Of a stretch of 64,000 nt of DNA, positions 37,139 through 46,529 are shown piece after piece. Origin of the DNA: an uncultured Clostridia bacterium (GTDB lineage Bacteria; Bacillota; Clostridia; Lachnospirales; Lachnospiraceae); the NCBI GenBank assembly GCA_946403295.1, contig CAMIZL010000001.1:186001-250000 (forward strand), read 5' to 3'. The first letter of the stretch is position 1. Each line of letters opens with the position of its first letter. Made by a program: the position numbers and the translations under genes. Under the pieces are notes generated by a model, which was given only the letters and a program-made list of their open reading frames with translations, made no database searches and had not been told where the DNA came from.

Positions 37139-38431
37139 TTGGATCCTGACGTCGTGGGTCAGTTGATAGCATTGGTTATTCTGCTTATTCTGTCGGCATT
37201 TTTCTCGTCGGCGGAGACAGCATTCACTTCGCTCAACAAACTTAGGATCAGAACTCAGGCAGAGGACGGTTCAAAGCGTGCGAAACTTATTTACGGAATG
37301 ATAGAAGACCCTTCGAGATTTCTTGCCACCGTTCTGGTAGGAAACAATATCGTAAATATAGCCGCATCTTCGCTTACGACCGTGCTCGTTACAAAGGAAT
37401 TCGGATCTGAGTTCATTGGTTTGGGTGCCGGTGCCCTTACTCTTTTTGTACTTATTTTCGGCGAGATCATGCCCAAAACCATGGCAGCCAATAAAGCAGA
37501 GAGTGTAAGCCGTTTTTATGCGCCCATTATCAAGTTCCTTATGTTCGTGCTTTACCCCATCGTATTCCTCGTTGAAAAGATCGCCGCTTTCTTCTTTTTT
37601 ATCCTCAGAGTCGATACGAACAAGAAGGAAAAGGCCATTACCGAAGACGAACTGCTTTCGATCGTTGATGTAAGCAGCGAAGAGGGTGTCCTTGAAAATG
37701 ACGAACGCGAAATGATCAATAACGTGGTTGATTTCGGTGATACGTCCGCCAAGGATATCATGGTCACAACGGGAGATATGGTATGTGTCTGTGACGACAT
37801 CGAATACGAGGCACTTCTCGATGTTATCCGTGAACATATGTATTCGAGAATGCCTGTATATCACGACACGATCGATAACATCACAGGTATTGTCTGGGCA
37901 AAGGATATCCTTGTGAAATATAAGCCCGGCGAACCGTTTGACGTTACCAAATATATGCGCGAAGCATATTTTACTTATGAATTTAAGAACACGCGTGAGT
38001 TAATGGCAGACATGCGTGAAGAGTATAAGTCGATGGCGATCGTCCTTGACGAATACGGTGCAACCGCGGGTCTTTTGACGATTGAGGATCTTATTGAAGA
38101 GATAGTCGGTGAGATTAGAGACGAATATGATACCGACGAACTTGATCCCATCGAAAAGATCTCCGATAATGTGTATATTGTCGAAGGCAAGACCGATTTC
38201 GATAAGATCAACGAGGTTGTCGGTCTTTCGATCGAATCCGACGATTATGATTCAATTGCGGGTCATGTGATCCATTTGATGAAGGATATCCCCGAATCGG
38301 AGGGTGAGTCCGTAATTGATGAAGACGGAGTGGTTTATACCGTTCTAGTGCTTGAGAAAAATACCATAGAGAAGCTGATGATAGAGCTTCCCGAAGGATT
38401 CGAAGCACATAAAGTTGAAGAAAAAGAGTGA
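37139..38431 (+). CDS. CNNM/CorC-HlyC family membrane protein (DUF21, CBS pair)
   Basis: The 430-residue protein is built as a DUF21 membrane domain (about residues 5-190; AFFSSAETAFTSLNKLR, FGEIMPKTMAANKAE). It continues with a CBS pair and a C-terminal CorC_HlyC domain (TDFDKINEVVGLSI). The family is linked to magnesium and other cation homeostasis; the old hemolysin name is probably wrong in function. The start is TTG at 37139, about 10 bases behind GGAG; no ATG or GTG is available in frame without a stop. A strong terminator follows, and the next gene beyond a folded element is mgtE, another magnesium protein. Confidence 0.9.
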   Translation: MDPDVVGQLIALVILLILSAFFSSAETAFTSLNKLRIRTQAEDGSKRAKLIYGMIEDPSRFLATVLVGNNIVNIAASSLTTVLVTKEFGSEFIGLGAGALTLFVLIFGEIMPKTMAANKAESVSRFYAPIIKFLMFVLYPIVFLVEKIAAFFFFILRVDTNKKEKAITEDELLSIVDVSSEEGVLENDEREMINNVVDFGDTSAKDIMVTTGDMVCVCDDIEYEALLDVIREHMYSRMPVYHDTIDNITGIVWAKDILVKYKPGEPFDVTKYMREAYFTYEFKNTRELMADMREEYKSMAIVLDEYGATAGLLTIEDLIEEIVGEIRDEYDTDELDPIEKISDNVYIVEGKTDFDKINEVVGLSIESDDYDSIAGHVIHLMKDIPESEGESVIDEDGVVYTVLVLEKNTIEKLMIELPEGFEAHKVEEKE

Positions 38432-38443
38432 TCTTTTTGATCA

Positions 38444-38473
38444 TGCCGGCGGTGATTCCGCCGGTATTTTTTT
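38444..38473 (+). terminator. Rho-independent terminator
   Basis: CCGGCGG pairs with CCGCCGG around a 5-base loop, extended by a G-U and a T-A pair, and seven Ts follow. Confidence 0.93.
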
Positions 38474-38488
38474 GTGCGATAAACGAAT

Positions 38489-38684
38489 GCCATCTGTTGC
38501 AAGCTTGCTTGCAATTGGATATGTTTTCAGGTTTGCGGGGAGAGCTTGCTCTCATAAGCAAACATGAAAACATATCCAAAGTGAGGCGTAGCCTCACGTA
38601 CAGATGGCTGAGTGAACGGTCATCGAGCGGACTAGTACGCGAGATGTCCGTCGAATCGAGTAGGAGTCAGCCTACTCGATTCGA
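38489..38684 (+). ncRNA. Candidate structured RNA or folded repeat element
   Basis: Nearly the whole stretch can pair. An outer 9-bp stem (38489-38497 with 38600-38608) encloses three arms. Arm 1 is TTGCAAG-CTTG-CTTGCAA (38497-38514). Arm 2 has a 15-bp stem (38515-38529 with 38565-38579), a G/A mismatch, 6 more pairs and an inner hairpin GAGAG-CTTG-CTCTC. Arm 3 is GTGAGGC-GTA-GCCTCAC (38581-38597). After a single-stranded part with CGGAC/GTCCG pairing comes a perfect 14-bp hairpin (38651-38684). Two loops are G-CUUG-C, a known stable RNA tetraloop on this strand only. It lies after a terminator, no reading frame fits, and no T-tract ends it. A mobile repeat is the alternative. Confidence 0.5.
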
Positions 38685-38713
38685 AAACAGTTAAACCTTT
38701 ATTTAATTTTAGG

Positions 38714-38742
38714 TTGAATAATAAATAAAACAATGATAAAAT
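38714..38742 (+). promoter_or_regulatory. Promoter of mgtE
   Basis: TTGAAT at 38714-38719 and TAAAAT at 38737-38742 are separated by 17 bases. The roughly 100-base leader to 38844 contains a G-run (GGGGGGG), but no M-box magnesium riboswitch motifs could be recognised. Confidence 0.65.
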
Positions 38743-38844
38743 ATTCTCGTCAAATTGCGAAATAATGCATTAAGTCTTATATCGGGGGGGCTGAGGCTTT
38801 TTCTGTTATTTATCGCATCTTAAGCGGGAAGAAGGTGTTGTCGT

Positions 38845-40185
38845 ATGATCGAAGAATTGAGGGAACTGGTCGAAAAAAAGGCCTATAAAGAATTTCGAGA
38901 ATACGCAATGGAGGAAAATGAAGCAGATATCGCCGAGGTACTCGAGGAGATGCCTGAGGCTGAACTGCTTACGTTCTTTAGAATACTTCCAAAAGACAAG
39001 GCGGCCGATGTTTTTGCATATCTGCCCATCGACGTCCAACAACACATGATCGTGACATTCACTCTCGGCGAAGCTGCGGGCATCATCGAAAACCTTTCGT
39101 TCGACGATGCTGCCGACCTTATGGATGAAATGCCGGCAAATGTTGTTACGAGACTTCTCGCAAACACAAGTCCTCAGACAAGAAGCACGATCAATGCGCT
39201 GCTTAAATATCCCGACAGTTCCGCGGGAAGTCTGATGACGACCGAGTACGAAGGCCTCAAAGAGGGCATGAAAGTATCTCAGGCAATTGAAAAGATCCGT
39301 AACGACGGTATAGATAAAGAGACCATCAATGTTTGTTATGTCCTTGATGCGGCCCGAAAGCTCAAAGGCACCGTTACACTCAGAAGCCTTTTGCTTGCCG
39401 ATCCCGACACCCTTGTCGGAGACATAATGACGGAACATGTCATTTCGGTAAACACTCTTGACGACCAGGAAGATGTTGCCCGTGATTTCCAGCATTACGA
39501 TTTCTCGGCTATGCCCGTTGTAGACAGTGAAAAAAGACTTGTCGGAATCATCACCGTCGATGATATCGTCGACATCATGCAGCAGGAGGCTACGGAGGAT
39601 ATCGAAAAGATGGCAGCTATCCGTCCTACCGATATGCCTTATTCGAAGACAGGTGTTTTCGAAACGTACAAAAAGCGTATTCCGTGGCTGCTCTTACTTA
39701 TGATCTCCGCAACGTTCACCGGAATGATAATCGGTTATTTCGAAAGCGCGCTTGATAAGATGATAGTTCTTTCGACATTCATACCGATGCTTATGGATAC
39801 CGGTGGTAATGCGGGAAGTCAGGCTTCCGTTTCGATCATACGTGCCCTTTCACTTGAAGAGATCGAATTTTCGGATCTTTTTAAAACGATATGGAAAGAG
39901 ATGAGAGTATCGTTCCTTATCGGTACAACACTTGCTGCAACCAATTTTATCAAGCTCATATTGATCGATCAGGTAAATGTTTCCGTTGCTCTGGTCGTTT
40001 GCCTTACACTTGTTGTTACGGTATTTGTTGCAAAGATCGTGGGTTGTTCGCTTCCCATGATCGCCAAAAAGATAGGATTTGACCCCGCGGTTATGGCGAG
40101 TCCTTTTATCACGACAATAGTAGATGCGCTTTCACTGGTGATCTATTTTAATTTCGCGACATTTATTCTCGGACTCGGAACTTAA
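38845..40185 (+). CDS. mgtE: Magnesium transporter MgtE
   Basis: This 446-residue Mg2+ channel has the three classical parts. The N domain has superhelical repeats (FRILPKDKAADVFAYLP, IIENLSFDDAADLMDEMP). A CBS pair follows (GDIMTEHVISVNTLDDQEDV, GIITVDDIVDIMQQEA). The membrane domain has five spans (PWLLLLMISATFTGMIIGYF, PMLMDTGGNAGSQASVSIIRAL, and the ending at VMASPFITTIVDALSLVIYF). The N and CBS domains sense cytosolic Mg2+ and gate the pore. The ribosome binding site is AAGGTG, 7 bases from ATG. argS follows 37 bp later, possibly on the same transcript. Confidence 0.96.
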   Translation: MIEELRELVEKKAYKEFREYAMEENEADIAEVLEEMPEAELLTFFRILPKDKAADVFAYLPIDVQQHMIVTFTLGEAAGIIENLSFDDAADLMDEMPANVVTRLLANTSPQTRSTINALLKYPDSSAGSLMTTEYEGLKEGMKVSQAIEKIRNDGIDKETINVCYVLDAARKLKGTVTLRSLLLADPDTLVGDIMTEHVISVNTLDDQEDVARDFQHYDFSAMPVVDSEKRLVGIITVDDIVDIMQQEATEDIEKMAAIRPTDMPYSKTGVFETYKKRIPWLLLLMISATFTGMIIGYFESALDKMIVLSTFIPMLMDTGGNAGSQASVSIIRALSLEEIEFSDLFKTIWKEMRVSFLIGTTLAATNFIKLILIDQVNVSVALVVCLTLVVTVFVAKIVGCSLPMIAKKIGFDPAVMASPFITTIVDALSLVIYFNFATFILGLGT

Positions 40186-40222
40186 AAATCTGTCAATACC
40201 AGAAGATAAAGAGGAGAAACAC

Positions 40223-41989
40223 ATGTTAACCCTGACACAGTCAATTTCAGAAAAAATAAAGAAAGCATTTAGGGATGCCGGCTATGACGAGTCGTTCGGC
40301 CAGGTCACGATATCAAATCGCCCGGACCTTTGCGAATTTCAATGTAACGGTGCTCTTATGGCCGCAAAGCAATATCATAAAGCACCTATCGCTATCGCGA
40401 ATGAAGTGGCCGCAAAGATCGAGGATGGTTATTTTGCAAGCATCGAGGTTGCGGCTCCCGGATTCATAAACCTTAAGATAGCCGATCAATCACTTCTTTC
40501 ATATGCGAAAGGCATGTTTGAGGATGAAAAGTTCGGATTCGAACCTCAGGGCGCGGGCAGAAAAGTGATCATCGATTACGGCGGAGCAAATGTTGCTAAG
40601 CCTCTCCATGTCGGTCACCTTCGTCCCGCCATCATCGGCGAGAGTATCAAGAGGATCCTTTCCTTTGACGGTTATGACGCAATAGGAGACGTTCATCTCG
40701 GAGACTGGGGTCTTCAGATAGGTCTTATCATCACAGAGCTTAAGCGCAGACAGCCGGATCTTCCTTATTACGATGATTCGTTTACGGGTGATTATCCCAA
40801 GGAAGCGCCTTTTACGATCGCCGATCTTGAAGAGATCTATCCTTATGCCAGCAAGTATTCGAAGACGGATGATGCGTACCGTGAGGAAGCAAAACATGCG
40901 ACAAAGCTTCTTCAGGACGGTCACAGAGGTTACAGAGCGATATGGCAGCATATTCTTGATGTCTCGATAGAAGATCTTAAGAAGAATTATGACAACCTGA
41001 ACGTTCATTTCGAACTCTGGAAGAAGGAAAGCGACGCAAATGCCTATATTCCCGAGATCATAGAGGATCTTAAGGCAAAAGGACTTGCAAAGATCGATGA
41101 GGGAGCTCTTGTGGTTGACGTAAAGGAAGAAACCGATACAAAAGAGATGCCTCCGTGCATCCTTCAGAAGTCTGACGGTGCCTTCCTCTATGCATCTACC
41201 GATGTTGCCACGATCTACGAACGTAAAAAGCTTTTTGATCCCGCATGGATCATATACGTTGTGGATAAGCGTCAGGGACTTCATTTCGATCAGGTATTCA
41301 GGACATGCAAAAAGGGCGGCCTGATTACCGATTCCACAAAGCTTACGTTCCTCGGCAACGGTACGATGAACGGAGAAGGTGGAAAGCCTTTTAAGACAAG
41401 AGACGGAGATGTTTTAAGGCTTGAATTCCTTATCAAGAGCATTGTCGATAAGGTAGCCGAAAGAATGGCCGATTCCGATATACCCGCCGATGAAAAGAAG
41501 AAGATCTGCGATATGGTCGGACTTGCTGCGATCAAATACGGCGATCTTTCAAACCAGGCAACCAAGGATTATATCTTTGACATCGACAGATTTACCGCAT
41601 TTGAAGGTAATACGGGACCCTACATCCTTTATACGCTTGTCAGGATCAAATCGCTCCTTCAAAAGCTCGGTGTCGACGAGAGTTTTGATTGCGGTGAAGC
41701 GCTCGGTTCACAAAAAGGAGTTTCGGAATCCGAGAAGAAATTGTGGCTCGCACTTTCGGGATTCCCGGATGCTGTAAGGAAAGCTGCGGATGAGATCGCA
41801 CCTCATAAGATCTGTACATTCATTTATGAGGCTGCCGATGCATTTAACAGTTTCTATCATGACAACAGGATCATCTCTCAGGAAGATGCTCAGATCAAGA
41901 ACAGATGGATCGCACTCCTAAAACTCGTTCTCGGAGTGGTAGAGAAGTGTGTTGATATGCTCGGTATCAAAGTACCGGACAGAATGTAG
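40223..41989 (+). CDS. argS: Arginyl-tRNA synthetase
   Basis: The 588-residue class I synthetase charges tRNA-Arg. An N-terminal additional domain is followed by the HIGH-type motif HVGHLRPAIIGES at about residue 130. The Rossmann fold comes next (IGDVHLGDWGLQIG, CILQKSDGAFLYASTDVATIYER). The DALR anticodon-binding domain closes the protein (NTGPYILYTLVRIKSLL to NRWIALLKLVLGVVEKCVDMLGIKVPDRM). Length and ending are standard. The ribosome binding site is AGAGGAGA. An ACAGAAT/ATTCTGT inverted repeat spans the stop codon; no T-tract follows it. Confidence 0.96.
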   Translation: MLTLTQSISEKIKKAFRDAGYDESFGQVTISNRPDLCEFQCNGALMAAKQYHKAPIAIANEVAAKIEDGYFASIEVAAPGFINLKIADQSLLSYAKGMFEDEKFGFEPQGAGRKVIIDYGGANVAKPLHVGHLRPAIIGESIKRILSFDGYDAIGDVHLGDWGLQIGLIITELKRRQPDLPYYDDSFTGDYPKEAPFTIADLEEIYPYASKYSKTDDAYREEAKHATKLLQDGHRGYRAIWQHILDVSIEDLKKNYDNLNVHFELWKKESDANAYIPEIIEDLKAKGLAKIDEGALVVDVKEETDTKEMPPCILQKSDGAFLYASTDVATIYERKKLFDPAWIIYVVDKRQGLHFDQVFRTCKKGGLITDSTKLTFLGNGTMNGEGGKPFKTRDGDVLRLEFLIKSIVDKVAERMADSDIPADEKKKICDMVGLAAIKYGDLSNQATKDYIFDIDRFTAFEGNTGPYILYTLVRIKSLLQKLGVDESFDCGEALGSQKGVSESEKKLWLALSGFPDAVRKAADEIAPHKICTFIYEAADAFNSFYHDNRIISQEDAQIKNRWIALLKLVLGVVEKCVDMLGIKVPDRM

Positions 41990-42069
41990 ATCATATTCTG
42001 TTCCGATATCGTCGGATAGACAGAATGTAAGAAAGTCGCGGTTCAAGCTGCTTTCAAAGAGGAGACAAA

Positions 42070-43383
42070 ATGTTTATTGGAAGGAAAGAAGAGCGAAAAA
42101 GCCTCGAATCGGTTTATTCGACCGACAGGAGCAATTTGCTTGTTCTCTACGGAAGAGAGGGAATAGGTAAAACTGCTCTTGCTCTTCAATTTGCCGTAAA
42201 CAAGAAGACAATATACGAACGGTTCCTTCCGGCAGGCGAAAGCGAACATGAAAGTCTCGTCAGTGAAACATTTGAAAAGATCAAAAACGGTGACTATAAA
42301 CAGGAAGAAAAAACAGTACTTATCTTTGATGAATTCCATCATATCGAATCAAAGAAGATACTTTCGGACATCGTCTACATTCTGACAAACGAAGAGACAT
42401 GCGGCAGGTTCATGATATTGATGCTCTCGTCCTCAATAAACTTTGTTGAGAACAGCATGATAGAACTCGATGCAACATTTGCTTCTTCCATAACGGGCAT
42501 AATAAAGATCCAGCCCATTTCATTTGCGCAAATGGTTGAGTGGTTCCCGAATAAATCCGTTGAAGAATGCATCGTCATCCGTTCGATACTCGGAGGTATT
42601 CCCAAATATCTTTCTTTATGGGACAGATCGAAGAGCCTAAGAGACAACATAATCAATCTGTTCCTTAAACGGCAGGCGGTTCTCATTGAAGAACCGGAAT
42701 CGATACTCAGGAAAGAACTCCGGGAGCTCGGTTCGTACAATACGATCATGATCTCGCTCGGACGCGGACTTATAAAGCTCAATGACTTATTCCTTGCGAC
42801 GGGATACTCGAGAGCCAAGATAAGCGTTTATATCAAGAACCTGATAGAGATGGATGTGGTCGAGAAGCTGTTTTCGGCAAATGTTAAAAATGCCGAGAAT
42901 ACGATGAAAGGCCTGTACCGTATCAGCGATCCGCTTTTGAGCTTCTATTATGCATTTGTTTATCCGAACATCACGCGGATAGAGCTCGGAGAAGGAGGCA
43001 AGGTCTTCGATGAATTTATCGGGCCTGCCCTGAGCGCTTACTTAAGACCTTTCTTCGCAGACGTTTGCAGAGAGTATCTTGATCTGATGTCGCAATACGG
43101 AAAGCTCGAACATGAATACAGCCATTGGCAGACATGGTACGGGAAAAAAGGAACGATCGATATAGTAGGTTCCGATCTTAAGAACAACATGATATGCGGC
43201 CTTTGCTCATTTGAAGATGATACGGTCACGATCGAATCTCTTGCGGAGCTTAAAGCACTTGCGGCTCAGGCGGGCATTAAAAAATGTGATTTCTGTTTGT
43301 TCTCAAAGAACGGTTTTGACAGCAGCATAGAAGAACTTGCTGCATCGGGAGAAATAATAATCGCATCACTGAAGGATTTTTGA
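42070..43383 (+). CDS. Archaeal-type ATPase with DUF234 C-terminal domain
   Basis: The 437-residue protein starts with a P-loop ATPase domain (MFIGRKEERKSLESVY; Walker A YGREGIGKTAL near 27-37; Walker B TVLIFDEFHHIE). A winged-helix region follows (NDLFLATGYSRAKISVYIKNLIEMDVVEKL). The C-terminal DUF234 part is a nuclease-like fold: HWQTWYGKKGTIDIVG. In most relatives the next strand carries a Glu-x-Lys pair; here it reads MICGLCSFEDD, so the nuclease site looks lost. The biological role of this family is unknown. It stands between argS and the SH3-domain gene with its own ribosome binding site (GAGGAGA). Confidence 0.8.
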   Translation: MFIGRKEERKSLESVYSTDRSNLLVLYGREGIGKTALALQFAVNKKTIYERFLPAGESEHESLVSETFEKIKNGDYKQEEKTVLIFDEFHHIESKKILSDIVYILTNEETCGRFMILMLSSSINFVENSMIELDATFASSITGIIKIQPISFAQMVEWFPNKSVEECIVIRSILGGIPKYLSLWDRSKSLRDNIINLFLKRQAVLIEEPESILRKELRELGSYNTIMISLGRGLIKLNDLFLATGYSRAKISVYIKNLIEMDVVEKLFSANVKNAENTMKGLYRISDPLLSFYYAFVYPNITRIELGEGGKVFDEFIGPALSAYLRPFFADVCREYLDLMSQYGKLEHEYSHWQTWYGKKGTIDIVGSDLKNNMICGLCSFEDDTVTIESLAELKALAAQAGIKKCDFCLFSKNGFDSSIEELAASGEIIIASLKDF

Positions 43384-43390
43384 CGTGCGA

Positions 43391-43419
43391 TTGACACTTG
43401 TTAGTATCATTGTTAAAAT
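43391..43419 (+). promoter_or_regulatory. Promoter of the SH3-domain membrane protein gene
   Basis: TTGACA at 43391-43396 and TAAAAT at 43414-43419 are 17 bases apart. They start only a few bases after the preceding stop. Confidence 0.75.
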
Positions 43420-43430
43420 ACATAGAGCTT

Positions 43431-43492
43431 GCGAATACCGCTGATACATCGTCATGTATCGGGCTGTCAGGCTACATAAGCGGTACGTTCGC
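43431..43492 (+). promoter_or_regulatory. Folded 5' leader ahead of the SH3-domain gene
   Basis: GCGAATACCGCT (43431-43442) pairs with AGCGGTA plus TTCGC (43479-43492), leaving a 2-base bulge. This encloses the perfect hairpin GATACAT-CGTC-ATGTATC (43443-43460). No T-tract follows. It matches no riboswitch class known to me, but a leader with such pairing suggests post-transcriptional control. Confidence 0.45.
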
Positions 43493-43518
43493 TTGCGATC
43501 GGCAAGGAAGGAGTTATG

Positions 43519-44619
43519 ATGAAGAGATCATTTAAGGATTTACTCAGGATATTGCTTATATTTGGGGGGCTTTGTCTTTTATTCGGAGTAGAAGCTAAAG
43601 CAGGAGTAGAGGAATATGAGTATCCTCATTACGTGGGCGTTGCCACGGCAACGGTTAATGTCCGTGAGGGAGCGGGCGTTACGTTCGATCAGGTAACGGA
43701 TGCGTCCGGTAAGAAGATCCAGCTTTCTACCGGTGACGAGGTTGAGATCCTTGAAGAGCGTAAGGCGGATGACGGGATCACATGGTTCCATATAGCATTT
43801 ACGCAAAAAGGTGTGGATTACATCGGTTTCTCTACAAGTTCTTATCTTGCCAAGGATCCCGATAAGATCATCACGCCTCCTCCGACACCCACTCCCGTGA
43901 TCGAGGAAGATGAGGTCGTTGACGAGCCCGAAGAGCAGGTTGCTCCCGGCGGAAAAGCAGAAAACGAAGAAAACAAATCGGGCGACAAGAAAGATGAAGC
44001 CGATGCCGATAAAGAGTCCGAAGAGGACGAAGAGAAGGAAGAAGGCGGCAGCTCGATCTGGACTGTTGTCTGGGTTCTTATCCTTATAAGCTTTATTGCG
44101 TTTGCATTCTATGTAGTACTTAAATATATAAAGAACAGGTCTCAAAATCAGCCTTCCGCTCCCGCTCGCAGGATCGAAAGAATGAAGCAGATGAATAACC
44201 AGAACAAGGATGCGGGCAGACGCGTACCTCAGATCCGTTCGACCGGTGTGAGACCTCCCGTTCCCGCAGAACCTCGCAGAGAGGTTTACGTTAAGAAGAG
44301 GGTTGATATTCAGGACAACCTTGTTCCCGCAAATCCTGTAGATATCGAACAGGACAATGAAGAAAAGAGGATCCTTCGTGAGAAGATCGAACAGCTTCAG
44401 GAGCATGATCTTGTAAGACATGTCGTATACGGCGAAGGCGAAGTATATGACAATTCCGATGTTAAGCTTCTCGAAGTTCGTTTCGGTAACGATATGCGTT
44501 TCTTAAAGAAAGACCAGCTTGTCAACAAGCGTGAACTTGTTGTGTTTGACGATGAGGATCAATCGATCGCAAAGAGAAGACGCAGAAGAGTCAACAATCA
44601 GATAAACAGAAATTATTGA
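43519..44619 (+). CDS. Membrane protein with extracellular SH3 domain and cytosolic tudor-like tail
   Basis: A secretion-type N-terminus (LLRILLIFGGLCLLFGVEAKA) leads to a bacterial SH3 domain at about residues 35-110 (ATVNVREGAGVTFDQV, TWFHIAF). A Pro- and Glu/Lys/Asp-rich linker and a membrane span follow (SIWTVVWVLILISFIAFAFYVV, about 180-203). A basic cytosolic part ends in LVRHVVYGEGEVYDNSDVKLLEVRF, which resembles the small tudor-like fold at the C-terminus of PcrA/UvrD. SH3 domains of this type bind cell-wall peptides, so the protein may link wall and cytoplasm; this is inference. Two adjacent ATGs (43516, 43519) exist, and the second is better spaced from AAGGAG. Confidence 0.75.
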   Translation: MKRSFKDLLRILLIFGGLCLLFGVEAKAGVEEYEYPHYVGVATATVNVREGAGVTFDQVTDASGKKIQLSTGDEVEILEERKADDGITWFHIAFTQKGVDYIGFSTSSYLAKDPDKIITPPPTPTPVIEEDEVVDEPEEQVAPGGKAENEENKSGDKKDEADADKESEEDEEKEEGGSSIWTVVWVLILISFIAFAFYVVLKYIKNRSQNQPSAPARRIERMKQMNNQNKDAGRRVPQIRSTGVRPPVPAEPRREVYVKKRVDIQDNLVPANPVDIEQDNEEKRILREKIEQLQEHDLVRHVVYGEGEVYDNSDVKLLEVRFGNDMRFLKKDQLVNKRELVVFDDEDQSIAKRRRRRVNNQINRNY

Positions 44620-44635
44620 TCGGAGTAATTGAGAA

Positions 44636-46012
44636 ATGAGTAAGCTTTGGGGCGGCAGATTTACGGAGAATACCGACAGTTCGGTTTATGATTTTAATGC
44701 CTCCGTCTCCTTTGATAAGAGGATGTATCGTCAGGATATTACGGGCAGCATTGTTCATGCACGTATGCTCGGACGTTGCGGCATCATTCCGCAGGAAGAC
44801 AGTGACGCCATAGTAAGCGGCCTTGAAGGCATTTTGAGCGATATAGAATCGGGTAAGATCGCAATCGACGAAACTATGGAGGACATCCACAGCTTCGTAG
44901 AATCCGAGCTTACATCAAGGATAGGAGATGCAGGTAAAAAGCTTCATACCGGCCGCAGCCGTAACGATCAGGTGGCGCTTGACGTAAAGCTTTATGCTCG
45001 TGATTATATCGATTCTCTTGACATTAAGTTAAAAGATCTTCAGGGAACTGTTTGCAAGATCATGGAAGACAATCTTGAAACGTTCATGCCCGGTTTTACG
45101 CACATGCAAAAAGCGCAGCCCGTTACTCTTGCTCATCACATGAGCGCATATTTTGAAATGTTGCGCCGTGACAGAGGCAGACTCGCAGATATACGTAAGA
45201 GGATGAACCTTTGTCCGCTCGGTTCGGGAGCACTCGCCGGAACGACATATCCGCTTGACCGTGAATATGTGGCTAAGGAGCTTATGTTTGACGGACCTAC
45301 GGTTAACAGTATGGATTCCGTTTCTGACAGAGATCATATCGTTGAGCTTCTTTCGGCACTTTCGACGATCATGATGCATCTTTCCAGATTTTCGGAAGAG
45401 ATCATAATTTGGAACAGTAATGAATACAGATTCATTGAGATATCGGACAAATATTCGACGGGAAGCAGCATTATGCCTCAAAAGAAGAATCCCGATATTG
45501 CAGAGCTTGTCCGCGGTAAGACAGGTCGTGTGTACGGAGCGCTTATGTCCATGCTCACGACGCTTAAGGGTCTTCCGCTTGCATATAATAAAGATATGCA
45601 GGAAGATAAAGAACCTTTCTTTGACGCCGCCGATACCGTACTGAACTGCGTATCCCTTTTTGACGGTATGCTCTCGACTGTTACATTTAACAAAAAGATC
45701 ATGGAAGAAAGTGCAAAGAACGGATTTACAAATGCTACCGATGTGGCAGATTATCTTGTCGTTAAGAACGTTCCTTTCCGTGATGCCCACAGGATCGTCG
45801 GAGAACTTGTTCTGCTTTGTATCGACAAGGGATGCGCGCTTGATGATCTTTCACTTGATGAATTCAAAAAGTATTCGCCGGTCATTGAAAATGATATATA
45901 TGAAGCTATATCAATGAAAACATGCGTTATGAAACGTTGTACCGCCGGTGCTCCGGGACCGGAAGCGATGAAAAAGGTCATCTGTGATTATAAGGACTAT
46001 CTTAAAAGATGA
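44636..46012 (+). CDS. argH: Argininosuccinate lyase
   Basis: The 458-residue enzyme splits argininosuccinate to arginine and fumarate. The N-terminus [20 protein letters not shown] is typical. [13 protein letters not shown], the [14 protein letters not shown] substrate loop and the fumarase-superfamily signature [12 protein letters not shown] (Ser277/Ser278, catalytic region) are all present. The gene begins 16 bp after the SH3 gene and precedes zapA. No argG lies in the window. Confidence 0.97.
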   Translation: MSKLWGGRFTENTDSSVYDFNASVSFDKRMYRQDITGSIVHARMLGRCGIIPQEDSDAIVSGLEGILSDIESGKIAIDETMEDIHSFVESELTSRIGDAGKKLHTGRSRNDQVALDVKLYARDYIDSLDIKLKDLQGTVCKIMEDNLETFMPGFTHMQKAQPVTLAHHMSAYFEMLRRDRGRLADIRKRMNLCPLGSGALAGTTYPLDREYVAKELMFDGPTVNSMDSVSDRDHIVELLSALSTIMMHLSRFSEEIIIWNSNEYRFIEISDKYSTGSSIMPQKKNPDIAELVRGKTGRVYGALMSMLTTLKGLPLAYNKDMQEDKEPFFDAADTVLNCVSLFDGMLSTVTFNKKIMEESAKNGFTNATDVADYLVVKNVPFRDAHRIVGELVLLCIDKGCALDDLSLDEFKKYSPVIENDIYEAISMKTCVMKRCTAGAPGPEAMKKVICDYKDYLKR

Positions 46013-46047
46013 TCCGAACGGGATAATTCCTTATTCAGGGGGAGCCT

Positions 46048-46473
46048 ATGAACAAAAAGAACGACACACAGGTAATGATTCTCAATAAGCCTTATACTTT
46101 GTCAGGATTTGAAAGTGACGAGTATCTTCAGCGTATTGCATATTTGATCAACAGTATGTATGAGGAAGTAAAGAAACTCGACATTTACAAATCAATGGAC
46201 ATGGAAACAAAGCATGTCCTCCTCGATATCAATCTTGCTGATGAATATTGCAAGATCAAATCGAGAAATGACGAGCTTAAGGCTGATATTGACAGGCATT
46301 CCGACGAGATCGGCGCCTTAAGACGTGAGATCCTCGAATACAAATCAAAACTTGATTCGGCCGCTAAGGAAAGTGAACTTCTCAAGGAAAAGATCGTCGA
46401 AGAACAAAAAAAGATCGTTAAACTTGAGACCGAGCTTGCAGCTGAGAAGAAGAACAGAAGGCCGGGTCAATGA
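46048..46473 (+). CDS. zapA: Cell division protein ZapA
   Basis: The 141-residue protein has the ZapA globular head (residues 6-75: VMILNKPYTLSGFESDEYLQRIAYLINSMYEE pattern, with LDINLADEYCKIK) and a long coiled-coil tail to the end. ZapA bundles FtsZ filaments at midcell. The gene order zapA then peptidase U32 is common in Clostridia, which supports the call. The ribosome binding site is AGGGGGAG. Confidence 0.88.
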   Translation: MNKKNDTQVMILNKPYTLSGFESDEYLQRIAYLINSMYEEVKKLDIYKSMDMETKHVLLDINLADEYCKIKSRNDELKADIDRHSDEIGALRREILEYKSKLDSAAKESELLKEKIVEEQKKIVKLETELAAEKKNRRPGQ

Positions 46474-46529
46474 TAAGTGTCGGATCGTTTTCGGTCATTC
46501 AATCATAAAAAAGGGGTGTAGGGGATCAA

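Noticed and set aside
38743-38844. Magnesium riboswitch (M-box) upstream of mgtE
   Set aside because: The leader is only about 100 bases and lacks the M-box conserved segments; only a short GAGGCT resemblance was seen.
41990-42069. Terminator after argS
   Set aside because: An ACAGAAT/ATTCTGT repeat spans the stop codon, but there is no T-tract and the stem is short.
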